Below, piece by piece: positions 1 through 12,420 of a stretch of DNA of 64,000 bases. A program made the translations under genes and the position numbers. The stretch lies in NCBI RefSeq assembly GCF_051020955.1, contig NW_027476096.1:1302001-1366000 (forward strand), written 5' to 3'. The notes beneath the pieces were generated by a model. It was not told the origin of the DNA, did not search any database, and saw only the letters and a program-made list of their open reading frames with translations. This DNA is from Megalopta genalis. Its lineage: Eukaryota > Arthropoda > Insecta > Hymenoptera > Halictidae. Position 1 is the first letter of the stretch; each line of letters opens with the position of its first letter.

Positions 1-139
1 AATTCGAATAGCTCGGAAAGAATCGAACGATTCGGAAGAAATCGAATAGTTCGAAAGAAACCGAACGGTTCGAAAAAGATCGAATAGATCGAAAGAAACC
101 GAACGGTTCGAAAAAGATCGAATAGATCGGAAAAAAACC
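1..139. repeat. 38-bp tandem repeat (minisatellite)
   Basis: About 3.6 copies of a 38-bp unit alternate the words GAACGGTTCG, AAAGATCGAAT and GAAAGAAACC. The copies diverge a little more at the left end. The array is cut by the window edge, so its full length is unknown. It is not coding in any useful frame. Confidence 0.8.
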
Positions 140-822
140 GAATTAGGCTGCGGTTACAGAGGATGCGGATTCGTACGAACTAGCGTTCTGATGAACACGT
201 TAGAATCGTTCATCGTACGAACGTGAATAGCAATGATTATAGGATAAGTGTGGGGATTACTGCCGACACCTCAAATACTGTGGTATACTATAAAAGTAAT
301 AAAATCTAACATTTTATAATATCTAATCTTCTAAAAATGGATCTCATAATTTTTTATATGTTTAATATTGATAATTTATGACGTACAAGTAACAGAAATC
401 GCAGTTTTAATTTATTTATTGACTTTTGATATTCTGAAGCTTATGAGAACGTCGAATATTATGAAATACTCGTAATGACAGCTGTGAACGCTGATTCCAA
501 AGGCATTTATATTTTGGTAATTAATAATAAACTATTCATTTTAGCATTATTTTTAGATAAAGAAATCATTACTTTAATAAAAACACACACACACTTAATG
601 ACACCCAATCATTGTCATCTATCCTCAAATATTACATATATACTAATACAGTATTTGGTACATAGCTTTTTTGTACATTACTGCGATGCTTTACTGCACC
701 TTAACCTATACAGTGCAGTTCTCGATGAGCCGGTGTAACAGGCTTGATCGTAAAGTACCTATATATACCTAATTTGTAAAATGCTACAGTGAGAATATCT
801 CGATCCTAAGAATTGTAAATGT
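140..822. other. intergenic, no gene recognised
   Basis: AT-rich sequence with a short (CA)n run near 585. A short imperfect inverted word around 170-225 (cgtacgaac / cgttcatcgtacgaacg) is the only structure noticed. The 87-codon open frame at 475-738 has no recognisable composition or motif and is not called. Confidence 0.5.
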
Positions 823-1759
823 GTGTATATGTTTAAAAGAAAATGGAAAAAGTACAAAGAGAAGAGGTCAAAAAATATCAAACGATATAAAGACAACTAC
901 TGCTACCCTAAGGTAAACGTGACGTTACCCTTGCAAGAAATTCGTGGAGGAGACTCTATTGCAGAAGTATCTCGGAAATATAAAATTCCAGAAACGACCT
1001 TAAGGGCGAAGAAATTAGGACTTTATGCCGATGAAAAGTCTGGACCAGCAGCTATTTTGAATGCAAAAAAAAAAAGATTTCGCCGATTGGATTCTGGAAT
1101 GTTCTAAAAGAGATATTTCAGTAACAAAATCTCAATTAATTGATAATGTGCAACTGATATGCCAAAGTATGAAAAAGAAAAGTCAGTTTAGGGATAATAA
1201 ACCTGAAAGATGTTGGAACAACTCATTTTTAAAGAGGCATGAGGAAATCACAGTAATAATGTCAGAAAATGTTTCCCTAAATAGAGCTAAGGTATCCGAG
1301 CACAGTTTACGATACTGGTTTCAAAATGTTTCAGACTATTTGAGAGAACAAAATCTATTATTAATAAAAGCTAACAGAATCTTCAATAGTGATGAGACAG
1401 GTCTGGCTTTAATCCTAAACCTCCTATTTTGAATGCACCGAAAGAATGCAAAAATGTTTATAACATTATTAATAATAATGAGAAAGAAAACATCACTGTT
1501 TTGGTTACAAGTAATGCTACTGGTGATCTTGCCCCAACCGTTGTTCTCTTTAATGAAAAATCTTTGTCAAATAATGCTGCAGAAATAACTCTCTCCAATT
1601 TTACATTTGGATTTTCAGACAGTGGCTGCATGCATGCTAAAAATTTTTATGAATTCATTACAAATGTTTTTGAATCTTAGTTCACTGAAAAAAGAATAAA
1701 ACGTCCAATAATTTTATACATTAATAGTCACTTGTCTCATTTAAGCAAATTTTGCCTAG
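823..1759 (+). pseudogene. pogo/Tigger-type (CENP-B-like) transposase, broken and 3' truncated
   Basis: Three consecutive open segments in different frames (823-1107, 1061-1432, 1429-1680, then on to about 1745) read as one DDE transposase. The first part has a Psq/CENP-B-type helix-turn-helix (GDSIAEVSRKYKIPETTLRAK). The middle ends in the first catalytic region, NSDETG. The last part has the family's KNVYNI...NITVLVTSNATGD...PTVVLF block, followed after a stop codon by LYINSHLSHLS, where the second catalytic aspartate (normally D in the D-G/S-H context) is replaced by N. A run of eleven A at about 1064-1074 marks the first frameshift, and another frameshift lies near 1415. The C-terminal third is missing because the palindrome arm begins at 1760. 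The gene is dead. The family assignment rests on motifs. Confidence 0.8.
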
Positions 1760-4700
1760 TGTTGATTTGGATATTGATTTGACGCTATGGGTGATACACT
1801 GTATTGACCCTGATTGCTTACACCACCATATCCTTGATAATTGTAACCATTGTCCACATAATTCTGATTACTGTTGTAAACTTGCTGATCTGGATAACTT
1901 TGAAATTGTTGATTGGGTATGTTAGGATAACTGAGGGGAGGTGCTTGTGGACGGAGATACGATTGTTGAGTATTCTGAACGTATCCTTGATTGTAAAAGT
2001 TTAATAGCGGGGCCATTGTCGTGTTAAGAATTTGATCTAACGGCTTCGATGCGTCTTGTTCAACATTCCCATTCGCAAGCGGCAAGTGCGTCTTTGGCAC
2101 ATACTTATTTGGAAGATCTCCCATTATATGAGCGATTAATCGTTTAGTCTCGTTTAGTATTGCATTTGGATCGTTTGTTTTTGTTAATTCCTTTGGCCTT
2201 ACTGGAGACCTTGATCTTGAACGCGATCGAGATCGTGTCCAGGATCTTGGTGAATTTGACACAGATTTTGAAAATTCTCGTGACTTTTTCTTCACCTTCT
2301 CATTTTCGCTAACATTCTTATCTGCTGCTTTATAAATATCTTCAAATGTATAATCATCGTCGTCATCTGATAAATCCAATTTCGCCTTTTGCTTGTCTTC
2401 GTTGTCATTCTTAGTTTGTTCTTCCTCGTCATCATTTGCAAACATGTCTATTTTAGGCTTCCACTTATCTTCCTCTTCAACAGGATTTTGATTTCCCTTC
2501 AGCACAGAAAATGGCGAAATACTTCTGCCCAATTTAATACTGGTTTCCGTATTCTCTGGTATTGGAGATTTTATTTTTGGCATCGATGACATGGACACAG
2601 TACCTAAATAAACAAACCCTCTTAATTTTTCTACTCGAACAGGATCTGTTGCTTCTAACTTCTTTAAGAAATTAATCAGTCCATGTTGTTCTTGAGTGGA
2701 TAGGTCTTTAAAATTTTGTAAAAGAGATTTCAAATCCGCGTCTGACAAACTTTCCATTTTAAAAGTTTGATGATCAACCGTACCTGCTGTTGTTAACGTC
2801 GCAGAAACAGATGTAGTTTGAGAAACAGAAGTATTGCTTTTAGCCAATCCTTTTACGAAGTCAGCCGTTGTTACTGGTTTATCGGAATTTTTGGACGCTT
2901 CAGCCATTCCAACAACAGCATTAGTCAGAGTTTCCAGTTCTTCTTGCGATACATTTGATTTACCTTGAGCTACCAGAGCAGCTGCTATTTGTCGAGCTAT
3001 GGCTACTTTATCTATAGTACCAACACCAGGTACACTAACTGGTTCGGATTTAATCGTAGGTGTAATTACCTCCACCGACCTAGGATATACAGTTCTTTGG
3101 ATATAATTTGTCGATTTTGCAGTCTCCATTTCTTTCTTTTTCTTCTTCTCTTCTTCCATTTTCTTTTTATTCTCTGCCGCTTTATGTAACAACTGTGCGA
3201 TATTTTGGATTGCCGTTTTCGTTGGTGTTATAGCCATTTTCTCTATCATTCCGGCAAACAATTGACCTTTAAGTTTTTCTTTAACAGTTTCGAAAAGCAC
3301 GCTCACTTCTTCGTCGTAGAGTAATTCTTCGGCAGAGTTCGGTTTTGCTTTTTCTGCGGCTAATGCTTTTGAAAGAAGAGATACTATCTTCGGTCCAAGA
3401 GAACCCAATTGACCTTCTAGTGCTGTAAGCAATCTCAATAAGCCTACTACTTCTAAATCTTCAGTTAATATGACATCCGGTATAGGACTTGGAGACTTCC
3501 CTTTCACTGGGTAAGGAGTTGCATAGTGTAGTGATCTTGAACGTGTAACACCACGAGAGTAGTAATTACTTCTGTACATATTTCCTCTTCCTCGCATATA
3601 CGACAAATATGCGTAATCGCGTTCTCTCATATCATGATGATCGTAATAGTCCGGTTTAATTGTTTTTGTACCGACATATTCTACTTCATCATCGCTCTCT
3701 ATACGATGACGATTTCTCTTTGGTGGAGATCTGTCACGTCTGTTCGATGGTATCCATTTTTCTGGTGGCTTGTCTTCTGGCAACTCCAATCGCTTCTTAA
3801 TTTCTTCTTTCCTTTGTTGCAGCTGTTCGTTATGGATCTCGCGCATTCGTTTGTTCCAAAATTCTATCCATTCTGGTTTGAAGTCATGCTTACTAGGATC
3901 TTTTCCCGCTGCTTGCAACTCTTTGTACCGTCGGTTCCAGAACTTTTTCCATTCATCGGGGTAAGATGGATGCTTTTCTGGGTTCTTCTCGTGAAATTTT
4001 AATGCACGATCAAGTGTCTCTTCAGCACGTCTAATTTGTTCACGATATTTATCCCACTTATCGCGTTCTCTGAGTGGTTCTGGTGAACGCGAACGAGATC
4101 GCGAACGTGTACCAGAACGAGTTCGATCTCGCGAATAACGCGATTTAGTACGATACCTTCCGCTTTTGTCTATTGAATTAGCTTTTCGGTTACGAACGGG
4201 AGATCGCGATCTTGAACGTGATGGTGATGGGCTACTTGATATACTTGAAAGGGACGAAAGAGACTTCGTTTCATCAGAGGGCCGTTTTGGAGACTTTCTC
4301 ACATTTTCTTCTTCCTTATCTAAAGGCTTGCGAATATTTAATTTATCTCTTGTGAAAATGCGAATCTTGAATCCCCTAAAAAAATATGAAACATAACCTT
4401 AATTGAAATTATGTTAGACTAAGAAACAACCATTAATTTATCATACTGAAATTGTAATTGAAATCAGAATACTTGATAAACTTTCAATTACTAAAAAAAT
4501 CTTTGAAAAAGTTGAATTAATTAAACGTTAACTTACGATTTTGTAGTATCAGATTTTGAATCGGTTTTCTTTGGTGGAGACTTTTCATGCTTCTTGTCTT
4601 CACTTTTATGTTTATCATCCGACTTCTCATCAGCAGGTTGAGAATCTTAATATAAAATAGTCGTTATATCATAGAACAACAGTGGAGTAGAAGTTTCCTG

Positions 4701-6174
4701 CTTCAACGATATAAGATTTTATATACTTACCTTTTTTTATACCACTCTTACCAGCTACTTCAGCCATCTTTTCTTCAAAGTTTGTTACCCATCGCACATC
4801 GTAAACATCCATAAATGTTAATTCTGGTGTTTCCCTGCATGTAGGAAACAGCCATTGACTTGTACGAAACGTAAATTAATAACGAAAACGATTGACGCGC
4901 ACCTTGTCTAATAACACCCATTGACTTTTGTAAAACATGTGAATTGAAATTCTCAATTCATAACAGTGCTCTACTATATAAAGCTTAATTTAATCAAAAC
5001 AAATTACAACTTACCTAAAGTGATAATCCTGATAGACTCTCTTGATGTACTGCATTTTATTTTTTTCAAATTGATTCTTATCTACCAATTGTGGTTGCAA
5101 TCTTCCAAATCGTTCTTCAATCTTCTTAGCCACTAACACCGATATTTCATTAGCTCCGCGTTTATAATTAGGAGTATGCGGGAGTTCCGTAATAGCACGC
5201 GAAATTGTAGGAAAATGTCGATTTAGATACGTTATTCTATGATTATAGCTGGTAATATGAGCCATAACAGTACGAGGGTCACCCCTTTTATCACATAAAA
5301 CACATGTATAACCGGGTTCGCAAGAATCCCTATCAACCAGTTCAAGTAGGTATTCAAGGCCCACAAGAGGAGAACTTCTATGGCAATCTAAACTCATCTG
5401 AATCGTTGTTGTTCTAGTTACTTGGTCTTCCATACCAGGTGGTACTGGTTCTCCAGGTGCCAAACCATCGCCAATAGCTGCCAACTGTGTCGGTGGTGCT
5501 GTTTTCACAATATCTGATCGTTTGGACCATAACAAAACTGGATATGGCCATTCATCTAATTTCATTTTATGACGATTACTCATATTATGATTCAGTAACT
5601 TGTGAGCTCCGAACAGGGCTATGTTACATATATGACACCATATATCACCACCTTCTGTTTCAGAATACACAGGCCTAAGCGTGCCACCTTCAGCAGTGAC
5701 ACTGCTTCTCATTAAACGTTTTCGATCATATTCTTTCTGTGGAATACAAATACTTTGTCAAGTGTACAAGTAATTGCTATTTTAATAATATTCATATTGC
5801 AGAACATGAACACATCGTATATTGGAAATCAATAAAACATTAGATAACATTTTATAAAAAAAATTTCTATATTCGTCACAAAGAATATGGAACTATAGAA
5901 AGCGTAAATTATTTAAACAATATATCAAAATTCTGCTTGTACTATATGATTAATAGTAAATTATTTATATAAATGAAATAAGTTTGTTATATATAAATTA
6001 TTATATTAAATAAATGAATATTACAATATGTAGTAAGTTCTAATCTGTAAGTTTCCTCAAATTTGTTAATCGTTATCCTACATGTGTTTCAATGTGCATT
6101 ACCTTCTCCTTGCCTGCTTCCGTTAGGTGGGAAGGATTACATCCTTCTATATCAAGATCATCAAAATTCTGCAT
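1756..6174 (-). CDS. double zinc-finger / Arg-Ser-rich nuclear protein, left copy (C-terminus truncated)
   Basis: Five coding exons on the minus strand: 6103-6174, 5015-5736, 4731-4834, 4537-4645 and 1756-4375. All have GT/AG borders and phases that join without a break. The predicted protein is about 1208 residues. It has two U1/matrin-style zinc fingers (CX2CX12HX5H, then CX2CX11HX5H) at about residues 58-80 and 169-190. A Lys-rich linker, an RS-rich block, repeated W/F-rich motifs such as PEWIEFWNKRMREIHNEQ, an acidic stretch, a second RS block and a Q/Y/N-rich tail follow. RS domains with U1-type fingers suggest a nuclear RNA-processing role; I do not recognise a named orthologue. Compared with the right copy there are roughly 35 amino-acid changes in the last exon and no frameshifts. 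The final 37 residues are lost at the duplication edge, where a new His and stop are read. The start is ATG 6174, because the right-copy reading frame upstream of it is broken here by a 2-bp deletion. Confidence 0.8.
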
Positions 6175-8241
6175 AACCGATCCAGGTCTGTGAAAAATTC
6201 TCAGTGATTTCTGAAAATATAAAATTGTTGTAAATTTTAAAAAAGGCACAATGTGTCATTAGGGTAGACGTAATGTAGAAATTAGTGAATGTAAATACAG
6301 AAAGTAATGATATGTATTTATATATATATAAATATATACAGCGATATGTTATCATTGTATAACAACAAGTGTTATTATTAGATTATTAATATTAATTATT
6401 AATTAATTATACAAGATTATTAATTAGACATTAAAAATAAATATTAATTTATAAGCCGACCCTGCAGCAGCAATTGTATGTACACTTGCTCCAAGTTTTG
6501 TTTAACAAAGCTTATTATATTACAATTACAAATTTTATTAAAGTATACTTACCAGTTTAAAATTATACATGCTATTATATTTAAAGAGTTTGTGTATACA
6601 TATATATACATTTGACATATCCATCAAAATATTGAAAGTTTTTATTAAACAGAAATATAAATTTACGTTTGAATAACAACAGTTGTGCATTTATGATATG
6701 CAATGTAGAATATTGCTGAAAAAATGCTATCGATATGTGAAAATTCAGTATTTTAACAAATATTCTGAATGAAATTTCATAACATGTTTGATAAAATAAC
6801 TGAATTCTTATGTAAATACTTACACATTCTGGAAATTCTAGAGGTATGCATTAACTTATGAGATAAATATGTCCTAAGACTATTAAATGATAATTATTTC
6901 TACTTCTTTAATTTAAGAACTGCTTATAACTAATATTGATAGGCTTGCTGGAGTACAACAGTCGATCCCAGCTACTTACCGATAGAAAGGAAATTTCCTA
7001 TATCCGATAACGTTTCCAGGATGCACAAATACCACAGAACATTAAACATAGTGCACTATATAAAGACACTAATATCACGCAAAGTTAAGAATTAGAATAA
7101 CTTTGCAATTTATGTTTAAAAGAGAAAAAATATAGCCATATACCATGAAAGAAAAACATGTTTTGTTTTGAACTGACACACCTAACATAGGTACTATATT
7201 AGAACTCTGACGCAGGAGAATGAATAAGACATATAAATGATGTGTGTCGGGTTTATTAAGCGGTGCTTACTTAAATAAATTATACTGCGAACAGAACAAA
7301 ATTATAGTAGCTTTTACAGAAGGTTATACGGTTGTTTGTAATCTGTAGGAATTGTATAATATATGCATTATAAACCGTTCTCACGCGCATCGTCAGTTTT
7401 TAACAACCAAGCGTTGCTAGCCAAATGGCCATCCATTGGTTTCTGATTAATCTTTCCAGTTTTATAAATCTTTTATTATTTCGAATCACGTTAAGGCTAA
7501 ATCGTAACCTTCGAAACTAAAATATAAAGGGTAGTGTTAACTTACCAAGCTACAAGTATGCGATATAAACCTCTCAGCAAATTCTACGGTGAATATTTCT
7601 GATTTCTTAATTTTATTTTCGACAAAATCTTTCGGTAGCCATATCGAAAGAGAAATATTCAACTGCAGATCTGACCTGTGTGATCTGACCAGATGTGACC
7701 TGTATGGTCACAGTTGATAATTTGTTGACCGTAGGAAATGTTCTTATCGATGTTTCGTTTCAGGGTCATAAAAACAAAAATATATTTAGAATTACATAAG
7801 TAAATCAAATTTGAAGAACATGTGACACGTGATCATAGAAGGTCAAAAAGTAAACTCAAATATCAATTTACACATCATAACTTTATCTTTTACATTTTAC
7901 AATTTTAAAACGTTAAAGTTTTACTATATTATTTTTATAAATAGTCGATTGAAGAAGGACAAATTCAATTAGTTTGTAAAAATTTATTCACTGACTTATA
8001 TATATATATATAAATAACAATGTTGCAAAAGCAGGATACGTGTACACGCTTTGTTAAAGACTGTCTATAGAGGAAGGAAGTATAGATAATAAAACTTAAA
8101 AGAACAAAATAAAATAAAAATTATAATATAACAGGTTAAATATGTACAAAATATGTTGAAAAAATTATTTCAATGTTTCAACCAACATCAAATAAAATAT
8201 TGCTGATATAACCCGTAAACATAAACAGTCGACGATCTTAC

Positions 8242-8300
8242 CTTCAGTGGCAATGTTCTAGTCACTAGAGCCTCGTAACGCCTCACGCAGTTTCAGCGAT
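8242..8300 (-). other. candidate 5' non-coding exon, left copy
   Basis: The minus strand reads CACTGAAG followed by a good donor, GTAAGATCG (exon edge 8242). The block is strongly conserved with 10292-10350 in the other arm and is GC-richer than its surroundings. It lies about 2 kb upstream of the start codon. It is a plausible first exon of the zinc-finger gene. Its 5' end is not determined. Confidence 0.35.
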
Positions 8301-8399
8301 AGATACGCTTTAAACAATAATAATTTCTTTTCAGGGATGTTATGGGAAGTGATCTTTGTATGTATAATGATCGAATTGAATGAAGTATAATGATTAATA

Positions 8400-8510
8400 T
8401 AAGGCAAGGGCCCGTTAGGATAGCCTTACTGATACGTCCACTAACGGGTTCCGGATGAAACGTCTTCCTTTCCTTTTCTCCCTACACCGTCACGTTCAGC
8501 AACCGCCAAA
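8400..8510 (+). mobile_element. decayed retrozyme LTR fragment with mutated hammerhead (left arm)
   Basis: Matches the 3' half of the LTRs at 43.3-45.2 kb from hammerhead stem I to the LTR end (AACCGCCAAA). Stem I (taaggc / gcctta, 8400-8405 and 8423-8428) and stem II (gtcc / ggat) survive. The conserved CUGAUGA core has become CTGATAC (8429-8435) and the 5' strand of stem III is gone, so it should be inactive. The loop 1/loop 2 complementarity is kept: 8408-8418 can pair with 8441-8451. Confidence 0.8.
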
Positions 8511-9111
8511 GTGGAAATTTAAAAAATGCTGAACTAGGTAGAACTCAAAAGATATCCTTCGTCAATTATGGAAAACCTACACGATTCAATATATTCCGTT
8601 GGACATACATTTTTTTATAAATTATAAACAATGCTTCTCAGTCCAAGATATATTCACAGTATAAGCAAATATTATTTAATTGAAAAAAATAAATCGGGAA
8701 GATAACATGAAGCACATACATAGGTTCTTCAGAGTATCGATACAAAGAGCAAGCATGTTTTTTTAGGAAAAATAGAATTTATAAAATGTTGATCTTTAAA
8801 TGCTGTTTCTAATCACAATTACTAATACATTTTATTAATTTTATCGTTTTCTAAAGCGACGTGCAGTTAGGAAGCAAGATACATACGATAAACTTCGATA
8901 TGGGCAAATGATTTTTTTATCAAAGGACATGTGTGCCAGCATGGATATGGTCCTTCCATTTTTCTTGGCGACCATTATGATGAATAAACTTAGAAGGGAG
9001 GTATTTCCTGTATAGAAAATTAGAGGGCTTGGATTTTCCGAGATATTTAAAATTGTCAAATGTGAGAATCGTTAAAATGGCTCGTCCGAATGCGGTGCTA
9101 GATAAAATATT

Positions 9112-9268
9112 GCATGTATATGTAATATGTATACAGAGTTCGTCCGTCCTTCCGCATCCCACGTCTAAGGCAAGGGCCCGGTAGGGATAGCCTTACTGAT
9201 AGCAGGTTCCGGACGAAACGTCTCCCTCTCCTTTATTCCCAAACACAGTCACGTTAGCCACCACCAAA
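9112..9268 (+). mobile_element. decayed retrozyme LTR fragment in the palindrome spacer
   Basis: The LTR-like sequence starts close to the TATATACAG...TTCGTC region and includes the stem III strand ACGT (9161-9164), the cleavage-site C, stem I and the GGACGAAACGT end. The loop 2 side is deleted and the core reads CTGATAG. The fragment begins exactly where the left palindrome arm ends and finishes near ACCACCAAA, like the LTR 3' end. Confidence 0.75.
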
Positions 9269-9686
9269 TATTTCAATAAATATTTCATGTTCTTAAACTT
9301 GCAACAGCGGGCTATCTCAAGTATTACATCTCAAGAATAACTATTACAGAAAGGAAATAATTAGAAAACTGTAGAGAAAAAATGTACATATTTTTATCTT
9401 CAATCAAAATAAGTTTTTCAAAACATGTATATCAATTTAAATAATTCATAATTTTCATCTAATATCTATTATATATTTATTTAATAATATTTCCATTAGA
9501 TGAACGTTTGAAATAGTATTCTCACATTAATATGTTCGTCAATAAAATAATTAAAATACATATTGCAAATACATGTAAAATTAAATAAATATTTCAAATG
9601 ATGTTCCTATTAATTTTTTAAGTTAAACAATGTAAAACAGTTCAGAAAAATAATATCTGGAAATATTTCTATTTTTCGTTTCAATT
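9112..9686. other. spacer between palindrome arms
   Basis: About 575 bp with no match between the arms. The first 157 bp are the retrozyme LTR fragment. The rest (9269-9686) is very AT-rich, with no gene or repeat recognised. As it lies between two divergently oriented copies of one gene it could hold shared promoter elements, but no motif was identified. Confidence 0.7.
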
Positions 9687-10137
9687 AATATTTTATCTAG
9701 CACCGCATTTGAATGAGCCATTTTAACGATTCTCACATTTCACAACATTAAATATCTCGGAAAATCCAAGCTATCTAATTTTCTATACAGAAAATGTATT
9801 TTAAGTTTATCGTCGCTTTAGAAAACGATAAAATTAATAAAATGTATTTGTAATTGTGATTAGAAACAGCATTTAAAGATCAACATTTTATAAATTCTAT
9901 TTTTCCTAAAAAAGCATGCTTGCTCTTTGTATCGATACTCTGAAGAACCTATGTATGTACTTCATGTTATCTTCCCGATTTATTTTTTTTAATTAAATAA
10001 TATTTGCTTATATACTGTGAATATATCTTAGACTGAGAAACATTGTTTATAATTTATGAAAAAATGTATGTTCAACGAAATATATTGAATCGTGTAAGTT
10101 TTCCATAATTGACGAAGGATATCTTAAAAGAAAGGAA

Positions 10138-10192
10138 GATGTTTCGTCCCCGGGACTCGTTAGGGGACTTATCAGTAAGGGCCCTTGCCTTA
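10138..10192 (-). mobile_element. decayed retrozyme LTR fragment (right arm counterpart)
   Basis: The minus strand matches the fragment at 8400-8460 at the mirrored position but has lost part of stem I/loop 1 and everything 3' of the hammerhead end. Its presence in both arms shows that this insertion pre-dates the inverted duplication. Confidence 0.7.
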
Positions 10193-10291
10193 TATTAATC
10201 ATTATACTTCATTCAATTCAATCATTATACATACAAAGATCACTTCCCATTACATCGCTGAAAAAAAATTATTATTTTTTAAAGCGTATCT

Positions 10292-10350
10292 ATCGCTGAA
10301 ACTGCGTGAGGCGTTACGAGGCTCTAGTGACTAGAACATTGCCACTGAAG
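10292..10350 (+). other. candidate 5' non-coding exon, right copy
   Basis: Mirror of 8242-8300. It ends CCACTGAAG and is followed by the donor GTAAGATCG. It is one of the best conserved non-coding segments between the arms, which fits a transcribed or promoter-proximal role. RNA reads would settle it. Confidence 0.35.
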
Positions 10351-12420
10351 GTAAGATCGTCGATTGTTTATGTTTACGGGTTATATCGAGCAATATTTTA
10401 TTTGACGTTGGTTGAAACATTGAAACACTTTTTTCAACATATTTTTGTACATATTTAACCTGTTATATTATAATTTTTATTTTACTTTGTTCTTTTAAGT
10501 TTTATTATCTATACTTCCTCCCTCTAGACAGTCTTTAACAAAGCGTGTGCAAGTATCCTGATTTTGCAATATTGTAATTTATATGTATAAATCAATGAAT
10601 AAATTTTTACAAACTAATTGAAGTTGTCCTTCTTCAATCGACTATTTATAAAAATAAAGTTATGATGTAAAAGATAAAGTTATGATGTGTAAATTGATAT
10701 TTGAGTTTACTTTTTGACCTTCTATGATCACATCATATGCACTTCAGACGTGATTTACTTATGTAATTGTAAATTTATTTTTGTTTTTATGACCCGGAAA
10801 CAAAACATATCGGTAAGAACATTTCCTACGGCCAACGAATTACCAAGTGTGACCATGCAGGTCAGTCATGCGCAGATCTGCAGTTGAATATTTCTCTTTC
10901 GATATGGCTACCGAAAGATTTTGTTGAAAACAAAATTAAGGAATCAGAAATATTCACCGTGGAATTTGCTGAGTGGTTTACATCGCATACTGGTAACTTG
11001 GTAAGTTAACACTACCCTTTATATTTTACTTTCAAAGGTTACGATTTAGGCTTAACGTGATTCGAAAGAATAAAAGACATTTATAAAACTGGAAAAATTA
11101 ATCAGAAACCAATGGATGGCCATTTGGCTAGCATCGTTTGGTTGTTAAAAACTGATGATGCGCGTGAGAACGGTTTATACTGCATATATTATACAATTCC
11201 TGCAGTCTACAAACAATCGTATAACCTTTTGGTTGCGCGTATTGCAGGTCTTTCTGTAAATGCTACTATGATTTTGTTGTTCTGTTCGCAGTATAATTTA
11301 TTTAAGTAAGCACCGCTTAATAAACCCGACACACATCATTTATATGTCTTATTCATTCTCCTGCGTCAGAGTTCTAATATAGTACCTATGTTAGGTGTGT
11401 CAGTTCAAAGCAAACATGTTTTTCTTTCACGGTATACGGCTATATTTTTTCTCTTTTAAACATAAATTGCAAAGTTATTCTAATTCTTAACTTTGCGTGA
11501 TATTAGTGTCTTTATATAGTGCACTATGTTTAATGTTCTGTGGTATTTGTGCATCCTGGAAACGTTATCGGATATAGGAAATTTCCTTTCTATCGGTAAG
11601 TAGCTGGGGATCGACTGTTGTACTCCAGCAAACCTATCAATATTAGTTATAAGCAGTTCTTAAATTAAAGAAGTAGAAATAATTATCAGTTAATGGTCTT
11701 AGGACATATTTATCTCATAAGCTAATGCATACGTCTAGAATTTCCTGAATGTGTAAGTATTTACATAAGAATTCAGTTATTTTATCAAACATGTTATGAA
11801 ATTTCATTCAGAATATTTGTTAAAATACTGAATTTTCACATATCGATAGCATTTTTTCAGCAATATTTTACATTGCATATCATAAATGCACAACTGTTGT
11901 TATTCAAACGTAAATTTATATTTCTGTTTAATAAAAAGTTTTAATATTTTGATGGATATGACAGATGTAGACATTGTTATATATGTATACACAAACTCTT
12001 TAAATATAATAGCATGTATAATTTTAAACTGGTAAGTATACTTTAATAAAATTTGTAGTTGTAATATAATAAGCTTTGTTAAACAAAATTTTGGAGCAAG
12101 TGTACATACAATTGCTGCTGCAGGGTCGGCTTATAAATTAATATTTATTTTTAATGTCTAATTAATAATCTCATGCTCTTTATAGTTATATTATTGAAAT
12201 CATTTTGTTAACGTAACACTTGTTATACAATGATAACATATCGCTATATATATTTATATATATATACAAATACATATATCATTACTTTCTTTCTGTATTT
12301 ACATTCACTAATTTCTATATTACGCCTACCCTAATGCCGCATTGTGTCTTTTTTAAAATTTACAACAATTTTATATTTTCAGAAATCACTGTGAGAATTT
12401 TTCACAGACCTGGATCAGTT

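Larger units (their letters stand above)
1760..9111. repeat. left arm of a 15-kb imperfect palindrome (inverted duplication)
   Basis: The reverse complement of this stretch matches 9687-16845 over its whole length, with scattered substitutions and indels (arm lengths 7352 and 7159). Landmarks that match in mirror order include the five coding exons of the zinc-finger gene, the intron borders, the word at 8242-8290 versus 10302-10350, and the LTR fragment at 8400 versus 10192. Outside 1760 the match to the other arm stops abruptly. The exact edges are good to a few bases. Confidence 0.9.

Noticed and set aside
1804..4002. Several plus-strand open frames opposite the left zinc-finger gene
   Set aside because: They are antisense shadows of the long minus-strand exon; their composition follows from the RS- and Lys-rich coding strand.
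11112..11309. 65-codon frame faintly resembling a membrane segment of an NADPH oxidase
   Set aside because: The mirrored sequence in the other arm carries a deletion of about 24 bases and further changes that break the frame, so it is not conserved as coding.
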